This document shows positions 16,851 through 26,247 of a DNA stretch of 64,000 bases, one piece after another. Position 1 is the first letter of the stretch; every line of letters starts with the position of its first letter. The position numbers and the translations under genes were made by a program. The DNA comes from UBA11222 sp049323435. Its GTDB lineage: Bacteria > Pseudomonadota > Alphaproteobacteria > UBA11222. The notes beneath the pieces were generated by a model, which saw nothing but the letters and a program-made list of their open reading frames with translations, was not told where the DNA came from and did no database searches. The stretch is taken from positions 1 to 64,000 of the forward strand of contig JBMOMX010000033.1 in the NCBI GenBank assembly GCA_049323435.1. Reading direction: 5' to 3'.

Positions 16851-18380
16851 ATGATTGCACGTGTCTATACTGTGGCATTTGAAGGGGTGGATACGCGCGA
16901 GGTGGATGTGCAGGTGCAGATCGCATCGGGCATTCCCGCCTTTACGGTGGTTGGACTGCCCGACAAGGCGGTGGCCGAAAGCCGGGAGCGGGTGCGCGCA
17001 GCGCTGGGCGCCATTGGCCTGGCGCTGCCGGCCAAGCGCATCACAGTCAATCTGGCGCCCGCTGATCTGCCCAAGGAAGGCAGTCATTTCGATCTGCCGA
17101 TCGCCATTGCGATACTTGTGGCGCTGGATGTGCTGCCGCGCGATGAGATGGCGGGCTATACCGCACTGGGCGAATTGTCGCTGGATGGCAAGATCAGTTT
17201 TGTGCCCGGCGTACTGGCGGCCAGTATCGGCGCGGTTGCGGCGGGGCGCGGCCTGATCTGCCCTGCCGAATGCGGGCCCGAAGCCGCCTTTGCGTCGAGC
17301 GGGCAGATTCTGGCGCCGCTGAGTCTGCTGAGCCTTGTCAATCATTTCAAGGGCACACAAGTACTTAGCCCGCCCGCAGCGCTGATCGTAACGCCATCGG
17401 CAGCGGGAGGGCAGCTGGATCTGCGCGACATCAAGGGCCAGGAAACCGCCAAGCGCGCGCTGGAGGTTGCCGCCGCCGGGGGCCATAATTTATTGATGCT
17501 GGGCCCGCCCGGTTCGGGAAAATCAATGCTGGCGGCGCGTCTGCCCGGCCTGTTGCCGCCGCTCGACCCCGGCGAGGCGCTGGAGGTCAGCATGATCGCA
17601 AGCGTTGCGGGCGCGTTGCGCGGCGGCGCGATCAGCCGTCAACGCCCGTTTCGCGACCCGCATCATTCCGCCAGCCAGGCCGCGATGGTCGGCGGCGGCA
17701 TGCGCGCCAAACCCGGCGAAATATCGCTGGCGCATCTGGGCGTGCTGTTCCTCGATGAGCTGCCGGAATTTTCGCGCACCGTGCTCGACAGTTTGCGTCA
17801 GCCGCTGGAAACCGGCGAGGCCGTGGTGGCGCGCGCCAATGCGCATGTGCGCTATCCCGCCCGCGTGCAACTGGTGGCGGCGATGAACCCGTGCCGCTGC
17901 GGATATTTATCAGATGCCGCGCGGGCCTGTTCACGCGCGCCGCGCTGTGCGCGCGATTATCAAAGCCGGATTTCCGGGCCGATGTTTGACCGCATCGACA
18001 TGCATATCGAGGTGCCCGCCGTTTCCGCCGCCGACCTGCGCCTGCCGCCGCCCGCCGAAGGCAGCGCCGAAATTGCCGCGCGTGTGCTGCGTGCGCGCAA
18101 CATTCAGAAGGAACGCTATCATGGGCTGGCGCCAAACGGCCAGCCCATCCGCACCAATGCCCAGGCCGACGGCGAACTGCTGCAAAAGGCGGCGCAACCG
18201 GATGCGGCAGGCGAGGCGCTGCTGGCCCAGGCCACCGAACGCATGAAACTGTCCGCGCGATCATACCACCGCATGCTGCGCGTGGCGCGCACCCTCGCGG
18301 ACATGGAAGGGCAGGAACAAGTCACCCGCGTGCATATCGCCGAAGCACTGAGTTACCGGCGGCTTGATCTGGGGCAATAG
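16851..18380 (+). CDS. comM: YifB/ComM family Mg-chelatase-like AAA ATPase
   Basis: The 509-residue protein has an N-terminal Lon-protease-like domain (GIPAFTVVGLPDKAVAESRERVRAAL, KRITVNLAPADLPKEGSHFDLPIA), then a Mg-chelatase AAA domain. That domain has Walker A GPPGSGKSMLA, Walker B VLFLDELPEF, a four-Cys patch (NPCRCGY...CSRAPRCARDY) and the C-terminal Mg_chelatase_C helices. ComM is a hexameric helicase that promotes branch migration during natural transformation. The ATG at 16851 follows GGGAG. An upstream TTG at 16833 overlaps that site. Confidence 0.93.
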   Translation: MIARVYTVAFEGVDTREVDVQVQIASGIPAFTVVGLPDKAVAESRERVRAALGAIGLALPAKRITVNLAPADLPKEGSHFDLPIAIAILVALDVLPRDEMAGYTALGELSLDGKISFVPGVLAASIGAVAAGRGLICPAECGPEAAFASSGQILAPLSLLSLVNHFKGTQVLSPPAALIVTPSAAGGQLDLRDIKGQETAKRALEVAAAGGHNLLMLGPPGSGKSMLAARLPGLLPPLDPGEALEVSMIASVAGALRGGAISRQRPFRDPHHSASQAAMVGGGMRAKPGEISLAHLGVLFLDELPEFSRTVLDSLRQPLETGEAVVARANAHVRYPARVQLVAAMNPCRCGYLSDAARACSRAPRCARDYQSRISGPMFDRIDMHIEVPAVSAADLRLPPPAEGSAEIAARVLRARNIQKERYHGLAPNGQPIRTNAQADGELLQKAAQPDAAGEALLAQATERMKLSARSYHRMLRVARTLADMEGQEQVTRVHIAEALSYRRLDLGQ

Positions 18381-18426
18381 AGGGGGCGTCAGAGTTAGGC
18401 GTATAATTGCCAGACCGCGCAGTTCG

Positions 18427-20472
18427 CTATTTCGTCATTTTATGCCAGACGCCGTCCCAGTCTTCGGGCGGGGCTTCTGTGTGAAGGTGGCGTGCGCGCG
18501 CCGCCATGACAGATGCGGCGCGGTCCCCGGCTTGCGTCAGTTTCGCCCATATTGAAGCGGCGGCTTCGAAGTCGCGGTTTCGATACAGGGCCAAAGCTCT
18601 GGCATACTCCGCAACAAAGCCGCGCGCGGCATCGGCCCCCTCGACCGGCTCGAAAATACGCAGCGGCGTTGCCCGCCCCTTGACAGCGATGCGGTCAAGT
18701 TCACGCAATACAAAATCATCGTCCAGCAGCGCGGCCGTCTGTTCACCGATAATCAGCATACATCCATAATCACCGGGTACAGATTCGAGCCGTGCCGCGA
18801 CATTAACCGTATCGCCAACGGCTGTATAATTCAGCCGCTTTTGCGCGCCGACATTGCCCGCAATAACCGGGCCTGAATTTACGCCGATCTTCACACTGAA
18901 ACCATCCACACCATGCTGCACTGCTTCGGCGTGCATCTGTGCGATACGCTGTGCAATTCGCTTGCCGCAACGCACCGCATGTGTTGCGTGGTTCGGGTCC
19001 ATGAGCGGAGCGCCCCAGATCGCCATGATGGCGTCGCCGATATATTTGTCGATATAGCCATTGCTGGCCGCAATTTCTTCCGCCATCACGCCAAGATACT
19101 GATTGGTTAGCGCAACAACTTCTCCCGCTGGCAGGCGGCTGGATAAGGCTGTGAAACCGGAAAGATCTGCGAACATGATGCTTGCTTCGCGCAGTTCACC
19201 GCCAAGGGTGGGCATATTTCCGGATTCACTAAGCCGCCGCACCAGTTCTGGCGCAAGATAATGCCCGAACGCATTCTGCAGGCGCTGGCGCTGGCGTTCT
19301 TCGAACAAAAACCGGAATATAAATGCGCCGCCGCCAAATGCGATACTCAACAGCGATGGATAGCCCATCGCCGCAAATACGCCGGCATGAAGCGCCGCCA
19401 CTTCCAGCGACCACAGCATAAGCCCGGCGCCAGCCATCCCCGCAATGGCCGGGACCGGCCGTAAATAGATCGCGCCCATCACCGTCAGGGCCGCTACGGC
19501 GCCAGCGAGCAATGCAGCCAGCCAAATATTCAGTGGACTGAGTAAATCTCGCCGCAGCACCTGATCCACCGCCTGCGCATGCAGATAAACCCCCGCAACA
19601 TAAGCGCCGCCCTGCCCGGCATGGCCGGGACTGCAGCCTTGCGCCGCAGCAGGGGATTTAGCATTCTCCTTGTCAACGCCTTGCGCCTTTGTAAAAAAAT
19701 AACGCGAAGGGCTCAGCTTGCGATCTTCATCCTCCAGCACCGTGCCGATAAAGACTATTTTGCCATTAACCGCGCTTTTTAGCGCGGCCGGATCGGATTG
19801 CGCGCATGTCAGCACCCGCGACAAAGACATTGCGGGCAAACTGTCCAGCGAATGACGCGGCGCAATGCGCACTTTGTCTGGAAAATCCGTTACGCCCGCC
19901 AATGCCAGCGCCGCGCCGCCCAATGCTGCAATCCTGTTATTTTCACCCAGCATCAATGGAATCCGCCTGAACACGCCATCCGCATCCGGCATAATTTCCG
20001 ACATGCCCAGCGACATGGGGGCCATGCCCAGCGCGGCGCTATAAGCTGGCGCGGGAAGCTGGTTCTGCGACCGGCCGAGCACCACATGGCCCCGGTTCGC
20101 ATACAGCGCGCGCAGAAATTCCCGGTCATATCCAGGGGCGATTTTTTCACCGCTGAACGCCATAATAAAATCAAACACGACGACCCTGGCGCCCGCTGCG
20201 CGCAGCGCTGTCAGACTCTGCGCCCATACCGGCGCGAACAAGGCGCGCGGCCGTTGCGACATTTCGGGATGCGCCAGGCTGGCCTCGTCCAGACCGGCCA
20301 CCAGAACTGCCGGTTCGGGTGGCGTTTCCCGGAAGACCGCTGCCCGGACCGCCAGCGCCGCATCGTAATAGATCCCCTCCATCCAGACCGGCCCCCCGGT
20401 CAGTCTGACTAGCGCGAAAGCCAGCATCGCCGACACGGCCACCAGCAGCATTTTGCGCCGCGCCGCCATCAT
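18427..20472 (-). CDS. CHASE2-domain class III adenylyl cyclase
   Basis: In this 681-residue membrane protein a first transmembrane segment (about 9-24) is followed by a periplasmic CHASE2 sensor. Three more spans come near residues 320-400, then a class III cyclase domain. Its metal Asp pair is D436 (FADLSGFTAL) and D480 (KYIGDAIMAIWG). K476 and T550 (NYTAVGD) occupy the base-recognition sites, and N557/R561 the transition-state sites. The Lys-Thr pair suggests ATP specificity and the IIIb subclass, members of which can respond to bicarbonate. The ATG at 20472 overlaps the hydrolase stop (ATGA). It is the last gene of a three-gene operon. Confidence 0.92.
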   Translation of the reverse strand: MMAARRKMLLVAVSAMLAFALVRLTGGPVWMEGIYYDAALAVRAAVFRETPPEPAVLVAGLDEASLAHPEMSQRPRALFAPVWAQSLTALRAAGARVVVFDFIMAFSGEKIAPGYDREFLRALYANRGHVVLGRSQNQLPAPAYSAALGMAPMSLGMSEIMPDADGVFRRIPLMLGENNRIAALGGAALALAGVTDFPDKVRIAPRHSLDSLPAMSLSRVLTCAQSDPAALKSAVNGKIVFIGTVLEDEDRKLSPSRYFFTKAQGVDKENAKSPAAAQGCSPGHAGQGGAYVAGVYLHAQAVDQVLRRDLLSPLNIWLAALLAGAVAALTVMGAIYLRPVPAIAGMAGAGLMLWSLEVAALHAGVFAAMGYPSLLSIAFGGGAFIFRFLFEERQRQRLQNAFGHYLAPELVRRLSESGNMPTLGGELREASIMFADLSGFTALSSRLPAGEVVALTNQYLGVMAEEIAASNGYIDKYIGDAIMAIWGAPLMDPNHATHAVRCGKRIAQRIAQMHAEAVQHGVDGFSVKIGVNSGPVIAGNVGAQKRLNYTAVGDTVNVAARLESVPGDYGCMLIIGEQTAALLDDDFVLRELDRIAVKGRATPLRIFEPVEGADAARGFVAEYARALALYRNRDFEAAASIWAKLTQAGDRAASVMAARARHLHTEAPPEDWDGVWHKMTK

Positions 20473-21326
20473 CTGCCGTAACTTCCGGAAGCGGATGGGG
20501 ATTGTTGCAAAACAGCATGAATGCGGGGGTGAATTACCGGCCAGACAGTTTCCCAGCAGCATTCATGATCAAAGTCCTGCAGAATGACGGGCTCTGCATT
20601 TTGCCGCGCCAGTGTTTTTTGCGCAAGCGCGGCCGGCGCAACCTTGTCCCTTGCGCCAAAGAAATGCAGTTGCAGCATCGAGCGGGCCAGAGGCGGCAGA
20701 TCGGCGGGATCGAGAGAACCGGAAAGTGCCGGCGCGTGATGATGGGCGGTCAGAGCCATATTATCCAGATTTCCTGCCAATGTGACCAATGCCGCTGTGG
20801 CGGGAGTGCGCGCCGCCAGCAGCATGGCCAGCGTGCCACCGCCGCTATAACCAATCAGAACGGCCCTTCGCGCCCCCGAACGGCGTATTTCATCCTGCAG
20901 GACTGAATGCATGCTTGCCAACACTTCCTCGGAATAACGCTCGGGCCCCAGATGCCGGACGGCGCACTTATCCGCAGCGAATAAACCATGATAGCAGGGC
21001 CTTCCAAGCATAATGGCGGCGGCGGCGTCATTTTGCATCATCCGCAACATCAGCGCCCGGCGCGGAGTGGGATCGGGCGGAGAGGTGCGCAGCGCCTGCT
21101 TGACGCTTGTATCGCCCTCGATAAACACATGCAGTGCGCCATTCTGTACGGCATGCGCATTGCTGAAAATTTTATGATGAAACCGCTGCCCCTTCACGAT
21201 CCGTTCAGAAAGGCCCGCGCTACCGGCTGCGGCATCATAACGGCCGGCCGGCGGCGCGCAACCGGCGGCTGCGCACAGCACAAAAAGCGCCGCCGCTGCG
21301 GCGCGCATCCGTCTAATTACGGTCAC
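20469..21326 (-). CDS. Lipoprotein alpha/beta hydrolase
   Basis: The N-terminus has a lipoprotein signal (LFVLCAAAGC, acylated Cys), so the enzyme should be membrane-anchored outside the cytoplasm. The hydrolase fold shows a nucleophile elbow LIGYSGGGTLAML (Ser), a probable acid in FFGARDKVAP (Asp) and a His in DFDHECCWETVW. It is about 285 residues long from the GTG at 21326. An ATG at 21308 is an alternative with a similar signal peptide. Substrate is unknown; esterase, lipase or peptidase are all possible. It starts four bases after the caspase gene and overlaps the cyclase gene, so all three are probably one operon. Confidence 0.82.
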   Translation of the reverse strand: MTVIRRMRAAAAALFVLCAAAGCAPPAGRYDAAAGSAGLSERIVKGQRFHHKIFSNAHAVQNGALHVFIEGDTSVKQALRTSPPDPTPRRALMLRMMQNDAAAAIMLGRPCYHGLFAADKCAVRHLGPERYSEEVLASMHSVLQDEIRRSGARRAVLIGYSGGGTLAMLLAARTPATAALVTLAGNLDNMALTAHHHAPALSGSLDPADLPPLARSMLQLHFFGARDKVAPAALAQKTLARQNAEPVILQDFDHECCWETVWPVIHPRIHAVLQQSPSASGSYGR

Positions 21327-21329
21327 CCC

Positions 21330-23768
21330 CTAGTTCAGCCGGGCGGAACCGGAAACAAGAAAGAAGTCCCCGGATTCATGCCCGGCATATTTTATCGGGG
21401 CATATTGCGGCACCTGCTCGAAATCCGCCGTCGCCGAAGAATTGGCGACTTCGGCGGATACCACCTGGAACAGTTTCTGCCCTTCAAGGATCCCCTGATT
21501 GGTCTCCAGCGCGTTAAGAAAGGCCCTGGCGAAAACCGAATGACCGCCGCCGCCGCCGTCCAGAACGGGCGCCACGCCGCCCGATGTCAGAACCACGCGG
21601 GATCGTTTTTCGGCCATTTTCTGAATCCATTTTCCGCGAACCGCAGGGCTCATGCCGCTGTCTAGCCTGGCCAGGCCAGCACGGGTCAGGGTCCCGGAAT
21701 AGCACGAATCCACGACCAGCATGATCTGGCGCGCCGTCATGGCGTTAAGAATATCAGTGATCTGAATATTGGAGATCCAGTTCGCCGTGCTGTCCGGCTC
21801 TGCGTCAACCGGCAGCCAGTTGCCGCGCTGATTAACCCGGTCAAGATCACCATGACCGGCATAATATATCAGCAGGTTCTGATCTTCGGTCAGTTCCTCC
21901 CGCATCTTGTTAAGGACGGACAGAATGTCATAACGCGATGCGTCCAGAAGCATTGTCACCTTGAACCCGTATTTTTCCCTCAACAGCCTTGAAACTTCCT
22001 CCGCGTCATTCTTCGCGGTCTTCAGTTCCGGCAGAAACTGATATTTGCTGTTGCCGATAACCAGCGCATGATATTCGCCGAATTTCACGCCCAGCTGTTT
22101 CGGGTCGATCTCGCCAATATCGGCCGTGACCGCCGTCACCGGCGCAAGCTCCCCGCCCTTCACCAGATTGAAGGTCAGGGTGCGGCGCGCGCCTTTTTCA
22201 TCAATGGCCACCACATTCACCGCCGTTTCCTTATTCTGGACCGGCACGCTGACCCGGAACATGGCGTTCTTGTCAACCGGCACTTCGGCGCCATTCACTT
22301 TCAGCATCATCAGCGAGGCAGCCGATGTGACCTTGCCCACCACCACCTGCGAAGCCTGTGAACTGATGGGGGCAATGGGGTCTTTTACGTCGCGGGTCGT
22401 CACCAGAGGCGGATCAATGATGGCTATTTCCGGTCCCGCCCCAGCCGGTGCCGTGGGCGCCGCCGCTGCAACCTGCATCTCCGGTTTCGCCAGGGATTGC
22501 AGCTTCTGTTCCATGCCGGCCAGATTTTTTTCCATTTCCGACGATCTTGCCGCACTGTTTTCCGCCAGTTTGCGGGCGGCGGCCAGCTCGGCTTCTAGGG
22601 CGGATTTTTCAGCCGCCATTTTTTGTTCGATTTCGCTGCGGCCTGTTTGCAGCGCCGCGCTTTCCTGCTTCGCCTGAGCCAGTTCCGCAGCGTGCGCCGC
22701 CTCGCGGTCCGCCAGCGACCTGACCAGTTCCTGCACCCGCTGCGCTTCTTCCCGCGCAGTCGCCTGCTGGGCCGCGAGCGTTTGCCGCAGCCTGGTCATT
22801 TCTTCATGTACGGCGGCAAGCTGCTGATCCTTGCTGCTGGCCGAGCTTTCCAGTTGCGAGACCAATTCCGAAGAGCGTTTTTCCAGACTGGCGATCGCGG
22901 CTTTCAATCTGGCTTCATTGGCGCGCTGGGTTTCCAGTTCGGCGGCCAGCACCTGCGCCCTGCCGTCATCAGATGCGGCCGGAGCCGATGCAGCGGTCTG
23001 CTGCGCCCTGGCTTTCAGCAGTTCATCCGAAAGGCTGGAGGATTTTTTCGACTGGTTCCTGAGTTGGCGCTGCGTGTCATCCAATTGTTTACGCAGCTTC
23101 TCAAATTCCTGCCTAAGCGCGTTACGGTCAGACTCCGCCGCATTTTTTTCCCGCCGCAACTGTTGCAGTTCTTCGTCCCTGATGCCTGGGATGAATTCTA
23201 TATTCGCGGTATCGAGCCCCGAGGCCTTGCGGTACCAGAACGCCGCCTTTTCCTTGCTGGCCTCAACGCCCATTCCGCGTTCATAAAGTTCCGCCAGATT
23301 GACCTGCGCCGCGCTCAGCCCCTTTTCCGCCGCCTTGAGATACCATTCGGCAGCCTGTTTATATTGCGGCGCGCCGCCAATGCCCTTTTCATAAATCTCG
23401 CCAATATAGTTCTGCGCCTTTACATCGCCCTCCTGCGCCAGCGGCATCCAGACCTGCAATGATGTGCTGTAATCCGCGCGGTCATAAGAAGTATATTCCC
23501 CGCCGCGGATTTCACAATCCGACTGGCTGGTGCGCATGGCCCTGCGCGCGGTGACAAAGCTCACATTCTTGCCGAGTTTTCGCATCTTGCCCGGCAGGAG
23601 ACAATCCACAACCAGAAAATCCTCCGGCGCGGCGGCATAGGCGGGACCTGCCGTAACAGTTGTGAGCACTCCCAGGGATAGGAATGCGACGGACGGCGCC
23701 AGCACAAAGACGATCAGAAGGCGCTTTAATGTATGGCCCCAAATGCTGAATTGCAGATCTGCGCGCAT
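21330..23768 (-). CDS. Exported caspase-family (C14) protein with Sel1 repeats and coiled coil
   Basis: In this 812-residue protein a long signal peptide ends near AGPAYA (residue 45). Two Sel1/TPR-like repeats follow (about 105-190), then a coiled coil rich in Glu, Gln, Ala and Lys (about 205-430), an Ig-like linker and a C-terminal caspase domain (about 565-810). The domain has YALVIGNSKY, LIYYAGHG and VVDSCYSG, giving a complete catalytic dyad H639/C689. The family cleaves proteins after basic or acidic residues. The signal peptide makes a periplasmic or outer-membrane-facing location likely. First gene of the operon with the hydrolase and the cyclase. Confidence 0.9.
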   Translation of the reverse strand: MRADLQFSIWGHTLKRLLIVFVLAPSVAFLSLGVLTTVTAGPAYAAAPEDFLVVDCLLPGKMRKLGKNVSFVTARRAMRTSQSDCEIRGGEYTSYDRADYSTSLQVWMPLAQEGDVKAQNYIGEIYEKGIGGAPQYKQAAEWYLKAAEKGLSAAQVNLAELYERGMGVEASKEKAAFWYRKASGLDTANIEFIPGIRDEELQQLRREKNAAESDRNALRQEFEKLRKQLDDTQRQLRNQSKKSSSLSDELLKARAQQTAASAPAASDDGRAQVLAAELETQRANEARLKAAIASLEKRSSELVSQLESSASSKDQQLAAVHEEMTRLRQTLAAQQATAREEAQRVQELVRSLADREAAHAAELAQAKQESAALQTGRSEIEQKMAAEKSALEAELAAARKLAENSAARSSEMEKNLAGMEQKLQSLAKPEMQVAAAAPTAPAGAGPEIAIIDPPLVTTRDVKDPIAPISSQASQVVVGKVTSAASLMMLKVNGAEVPVDKNAMFRVSVPVQNKETAVNVVAIDEKGARRTLTFNLVKGGELAPVTAVTADIGEIDPKQLGVKFGEYHALVIGNSKYQFLPELKTAKNDAEEVSRLLREKYGFKVTMLLDASRYDILSVLNKMREELTEDQNLLIYYAGHGDLDRVNQRGNWLPVDAEPDSTANWISNIQITDILNAMTARQIMLVVDSCYSGTLTRAGLARLDSGMSPAVRGKWIQKMAEKRSRVVLTSGGVAPVLDGGGGGHSVFARAFLNALETNQGILEGQKLFQVVSAEVANSSATADFEQVPQYAPIKYAGHESGDFFLVSGSARLN

Positions 23769-23947
23769 GAACTAACCCCACGTTCAGGTTTAGCTGAGAA
23801 TAACCTGTATTATAGCAATAAGATCACAGGTGATTTTTCACTTATAAGTTACTTCATTTACAAAGAGAGACTCTATAACACAGATAGGATTAAAGCTAAA
23901 TGGCAACCGGGATTTTGTCTGTAGTGAATAAATATCAGGGATGGATC

Positions 23948-24646
23948 ATGATCTGTAAAAAAGCTGAAAAAATTGCGGCTTTTTCGCGCACCCGGTTCGC
24001 CTGTTTCGTCCTGGCGGCCGTGGCGGGTTTACAAGCCGCCCCGTCATCCGTTCTGGCTGCGGAACAAGTGGCGCTGGTTCTGGAAGTTTCGGGACAGATG
24101 ACCCCCGCGCAGGAGGCCTTCACCGAGATCGGGGCCGGGAGCGCGATCGATTTAGGCGCTGACGGGCGTATCGAATTTCTACATTATCCCACCTGTCAAA
24201 AAGTCGTCGCCGAGGGCGGCAGGTTAAGTGTGACGGCGGAAAATTTCCGGGTCAACAAAGGAAAAATAATAGATATATCAAAGGCCGATTGCCCGCAGCG
24301 GATTCAACTGGCCGCGAATGACGCCGGCGCCGGCATTGCGGGCGTGGTGCTGCGCGGCGCCGGGGACGAAAAACTCAAAGTGTCACAGCGGCCGCGATTC
24401 CTGATACTGGGCGCCGCGCCTGGCCAGTTCAAGCAGTTGGCCATCCTTCAGGCCGGGAAGTCCCTGCTATTGATGCCGCTGGAGGGCAAGCCCCTGATAT
24501 GGCCGGAAACCAAAGATCCACTGCCGCCGGCGGATGACTACACTGTCGAGCTGACAGGGATTGATGCAAAAGTCCGGCAGTTTCCATTGCAGGTGACCAA
24601 TCAGAAGTCGCAGGTCATGCCGGCCATCATCCAGCTTCAACAATGA
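23948..24646 (+). CDS. Exported protein of 232 residues, unknown (FecR-like features)
   Basis: From the ATG at 23948, with AGGGATGG upstream, the product has a signal peptide ending near SSVLAAEQ. The mature part starts VALVLEVSGQMTPAQEAFTEIGAGSAIDLGADGRIEFLHYPTC and has a GGRLSVT turn, then KADCPQRI. It is a beta-rich domain with two cysteines that recalls FecR-like exported proteins in alphaproteobacteria. The C-terminal half (RPRFLILGAAPG...WPETKDPLP...YTVEL) looks like a second beta domain. I cannot name a family. It is divergent from the caspase operon with about 180 bases between them, suggesting joint control. Confidence 0.7.
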   Translation: MICKKAEKIAAFSRTRFACFVLAAVAGLQAAPSSVLAAEQVALVLEVSGQMTPAQEAFTEIGAGSAIDLGADGRIEFLHYPTCQKVVAEGGRLSVTAENFRVNKGKIIDISKADCPQRIQLAANDAGAGIAGVVLRGAGDEKLKVSQRPRFLILGAAPGQFKQLAILQAGKSLLLMPLEGKPLIWPETKDPLPPADDYTVELTGIDAKVRQFPLQVTNQKSQVMPAIIQLQQ

Positions 24647-24810
24647 CCGGCAGCCATTGCATATATTTTTAATGTTTCGGGGCTTGCTGTTGGACTTCAC
24701 GCCAGCTTAATAGTTTGATATGCAAGTATTGATAAATTTGACTTGCCGGTTCAAATCGGCAAGGTGTTAGCCTGCCTTTATTATTCTGGATTCGTTACCG
24801 GGGGGATGCC

Positions 24811-26247
24811 ATGCGTAGCACTGTGATTGCGGGAAAACCGTTCGCCAATATGCTGGTGCGGCTACTGCCGCCGTTTTTTGCGGCATTTGCACTTACCCCT
24901 GTCTACGCCCAAACCTTACCCCCTGAACTGGGCCGAGTGCCTGGGCAGACGGAATTACAATCTCGCGTCGGGTCTACGGTGCAGACAGTATGCGGGCAAT
25001 TTGTGGCTGCCGCCGATGCGGTGCGTGATGACGGAACGGCCAGGGGGGATCTGTTTGCGCGTTGCGGCGACATGGTGTCCACGGCGCGTCACATCCTGCT
25101 GGGTCAAAACGCGCCCGGTCTGGGAACAGGCAATACGCTGGGCCTGAATGCGGCTGAACTGAATGAAGCGCTGAATAAAATTGCGCATGAGGAAGCCACA
25201 GCCCAGGGCGCCAATTCGACCAAGGACACGGAAATCCAGGTTGATAATCTGAGCGGCCGGCTGTCCGCACTGCGCGGCGGCGCCAAAAGCATTTCCAGCG
25301 CCGGATTGAATCTGCGCGACAGTTCCGGCCAGATGCTTGCTGCGAATACGGACTGGCTGAACAGTAAGCTGGCGGCCGGCGAGGATGATGGGAACAGCAG
25401 ATTTGGCCTGTTCGTCACCGGGGAGTACAGCTTTGGAGAGGATGACGGCAGCAGCGAGGAATCCGGATATGATCATGATGGCTATGGCCTGACTGCGGGC
25501 GCGGATTATAAATTCTCGGAAAATCTGATCGGCGGCGCGGCCTTTGGGTACACAAATACCAATAATGATTTCGACCGGAATGGCGGCGACATGGATCAGG
25601 ACACCTACAGCCTGTCGCTCTATGCCAGCATTTATTCCGGCCCCCTGTATCTGGACGGGGTTGTCAGCCGCGCCATCAGCGAGACCGATATCGACCGCCG
25701 GATCAGCTATGGCAATCTTATCCGCCCTGTCAACCGCATCGCCACCGGCGATACGGAAGGGGATGAATGGTCATTCAGTCTCGGCACGGGCTATGAATTC
25801 ACAAATGGCGGCTGGTCACTGAGCCCGATGGCCCGCGCGACTTGGTCTGACGCCGACATCGACGCCTATACAGAAAGCGGCGCGAGCGGACTTAACCTCG
25901 CCGTTGCCAGCCAGAACGTCAAATCCTTCGAAACATCGCTGGGCGCCGATGTGAGCTATGCCCACTCCACCAATTTTGGCGTGGTGATACCGCAACTGCA
26001 TCTCGACTGGGCGCATGAATTTGACAATGATAGCCGCCGCATTTCCGCGCGCTATATCAATGATCCGCGCAACAACCGCTTCTTCGTCCGCACGGATTCG
26101 CCGGATCGCAATTCTTACAATCTGGGCGGCGGCTTAAGTGCGCTGTTTGCCGGCGGAAAGACCCTGTATGCGGAAGTGGAAAGCGTGCTGGGGCAGGAAG
26201 ATTATTCCAAATATACTTTCCGGATTGGCGGCCGCATCGAGCTATAA
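24811..26247 (+). CDS. Autotransporter-type outer-membrane barrel protein
   Basis: The 478-residue product has a signal peptide ending near TPVYAQ. A helical region of about 170 residues has two cysteines (TVCGQF, ARCGDM) and the motif HEEATAQG. A C-terminal autotransporter beta domain of about 280 residues follows (RFGLFVTGEYSFGEDDG...YGLTAGADYKFSENLIGGAAFGYTN), ending RIGGRIEL. The short passenger differs from classical large autotransporters and fits a subfamily with a small helical passenger. It is read in the same direction as the preceding exported protein, 164 bases downstream, and may be expressed with it. Confidence 0.85.
   Translation: MRSTVIAGKPFANMLVRLLPPFFAAFALTPVYAQTLPPELGRVPGQTELQSRVGSTVQTVCGQFVAAADAVRDDGTARGDLFARCGDMVSTARHILLGQNAPGLGTGNTLGLNAAELNEALNKIAHEEATAQGANSTKDTEIQVDNLSGRLSALRGGAKSISSAGLNLRDSSGQMLAANTDWLNSKLAAGEDDGNSRFGLFVTGEYSFGEDDGSSEESGYDHDGYGLTAGADYKFSENLIGGAAFGYTNTNNDFDRNGGDMDQDTYSLSLYASIYSGPLYLDGVVSRAISETDIDRRISYGNLIRPVNRIATGDTEGDEWSFSLGTGYEFTNGGWSLSPMARATWSDADIDAYTESGASGLNLAVASQNVKSFETSLGADVSYAHSTNFGVVIPQLHLDWAHEFDNDSRRISARYINDPRNNRFFVRTDSPDRNSYNLGGGLSALFAGGKTLYAEVESVLGQEDYSKYTFRIGGRIEL

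Noticed and set aside
22623..23462. Arg/Phe-rich + strand frame
   Set aside because: It is the complement of the caspase coiled-coil region, with no recognisable domain.
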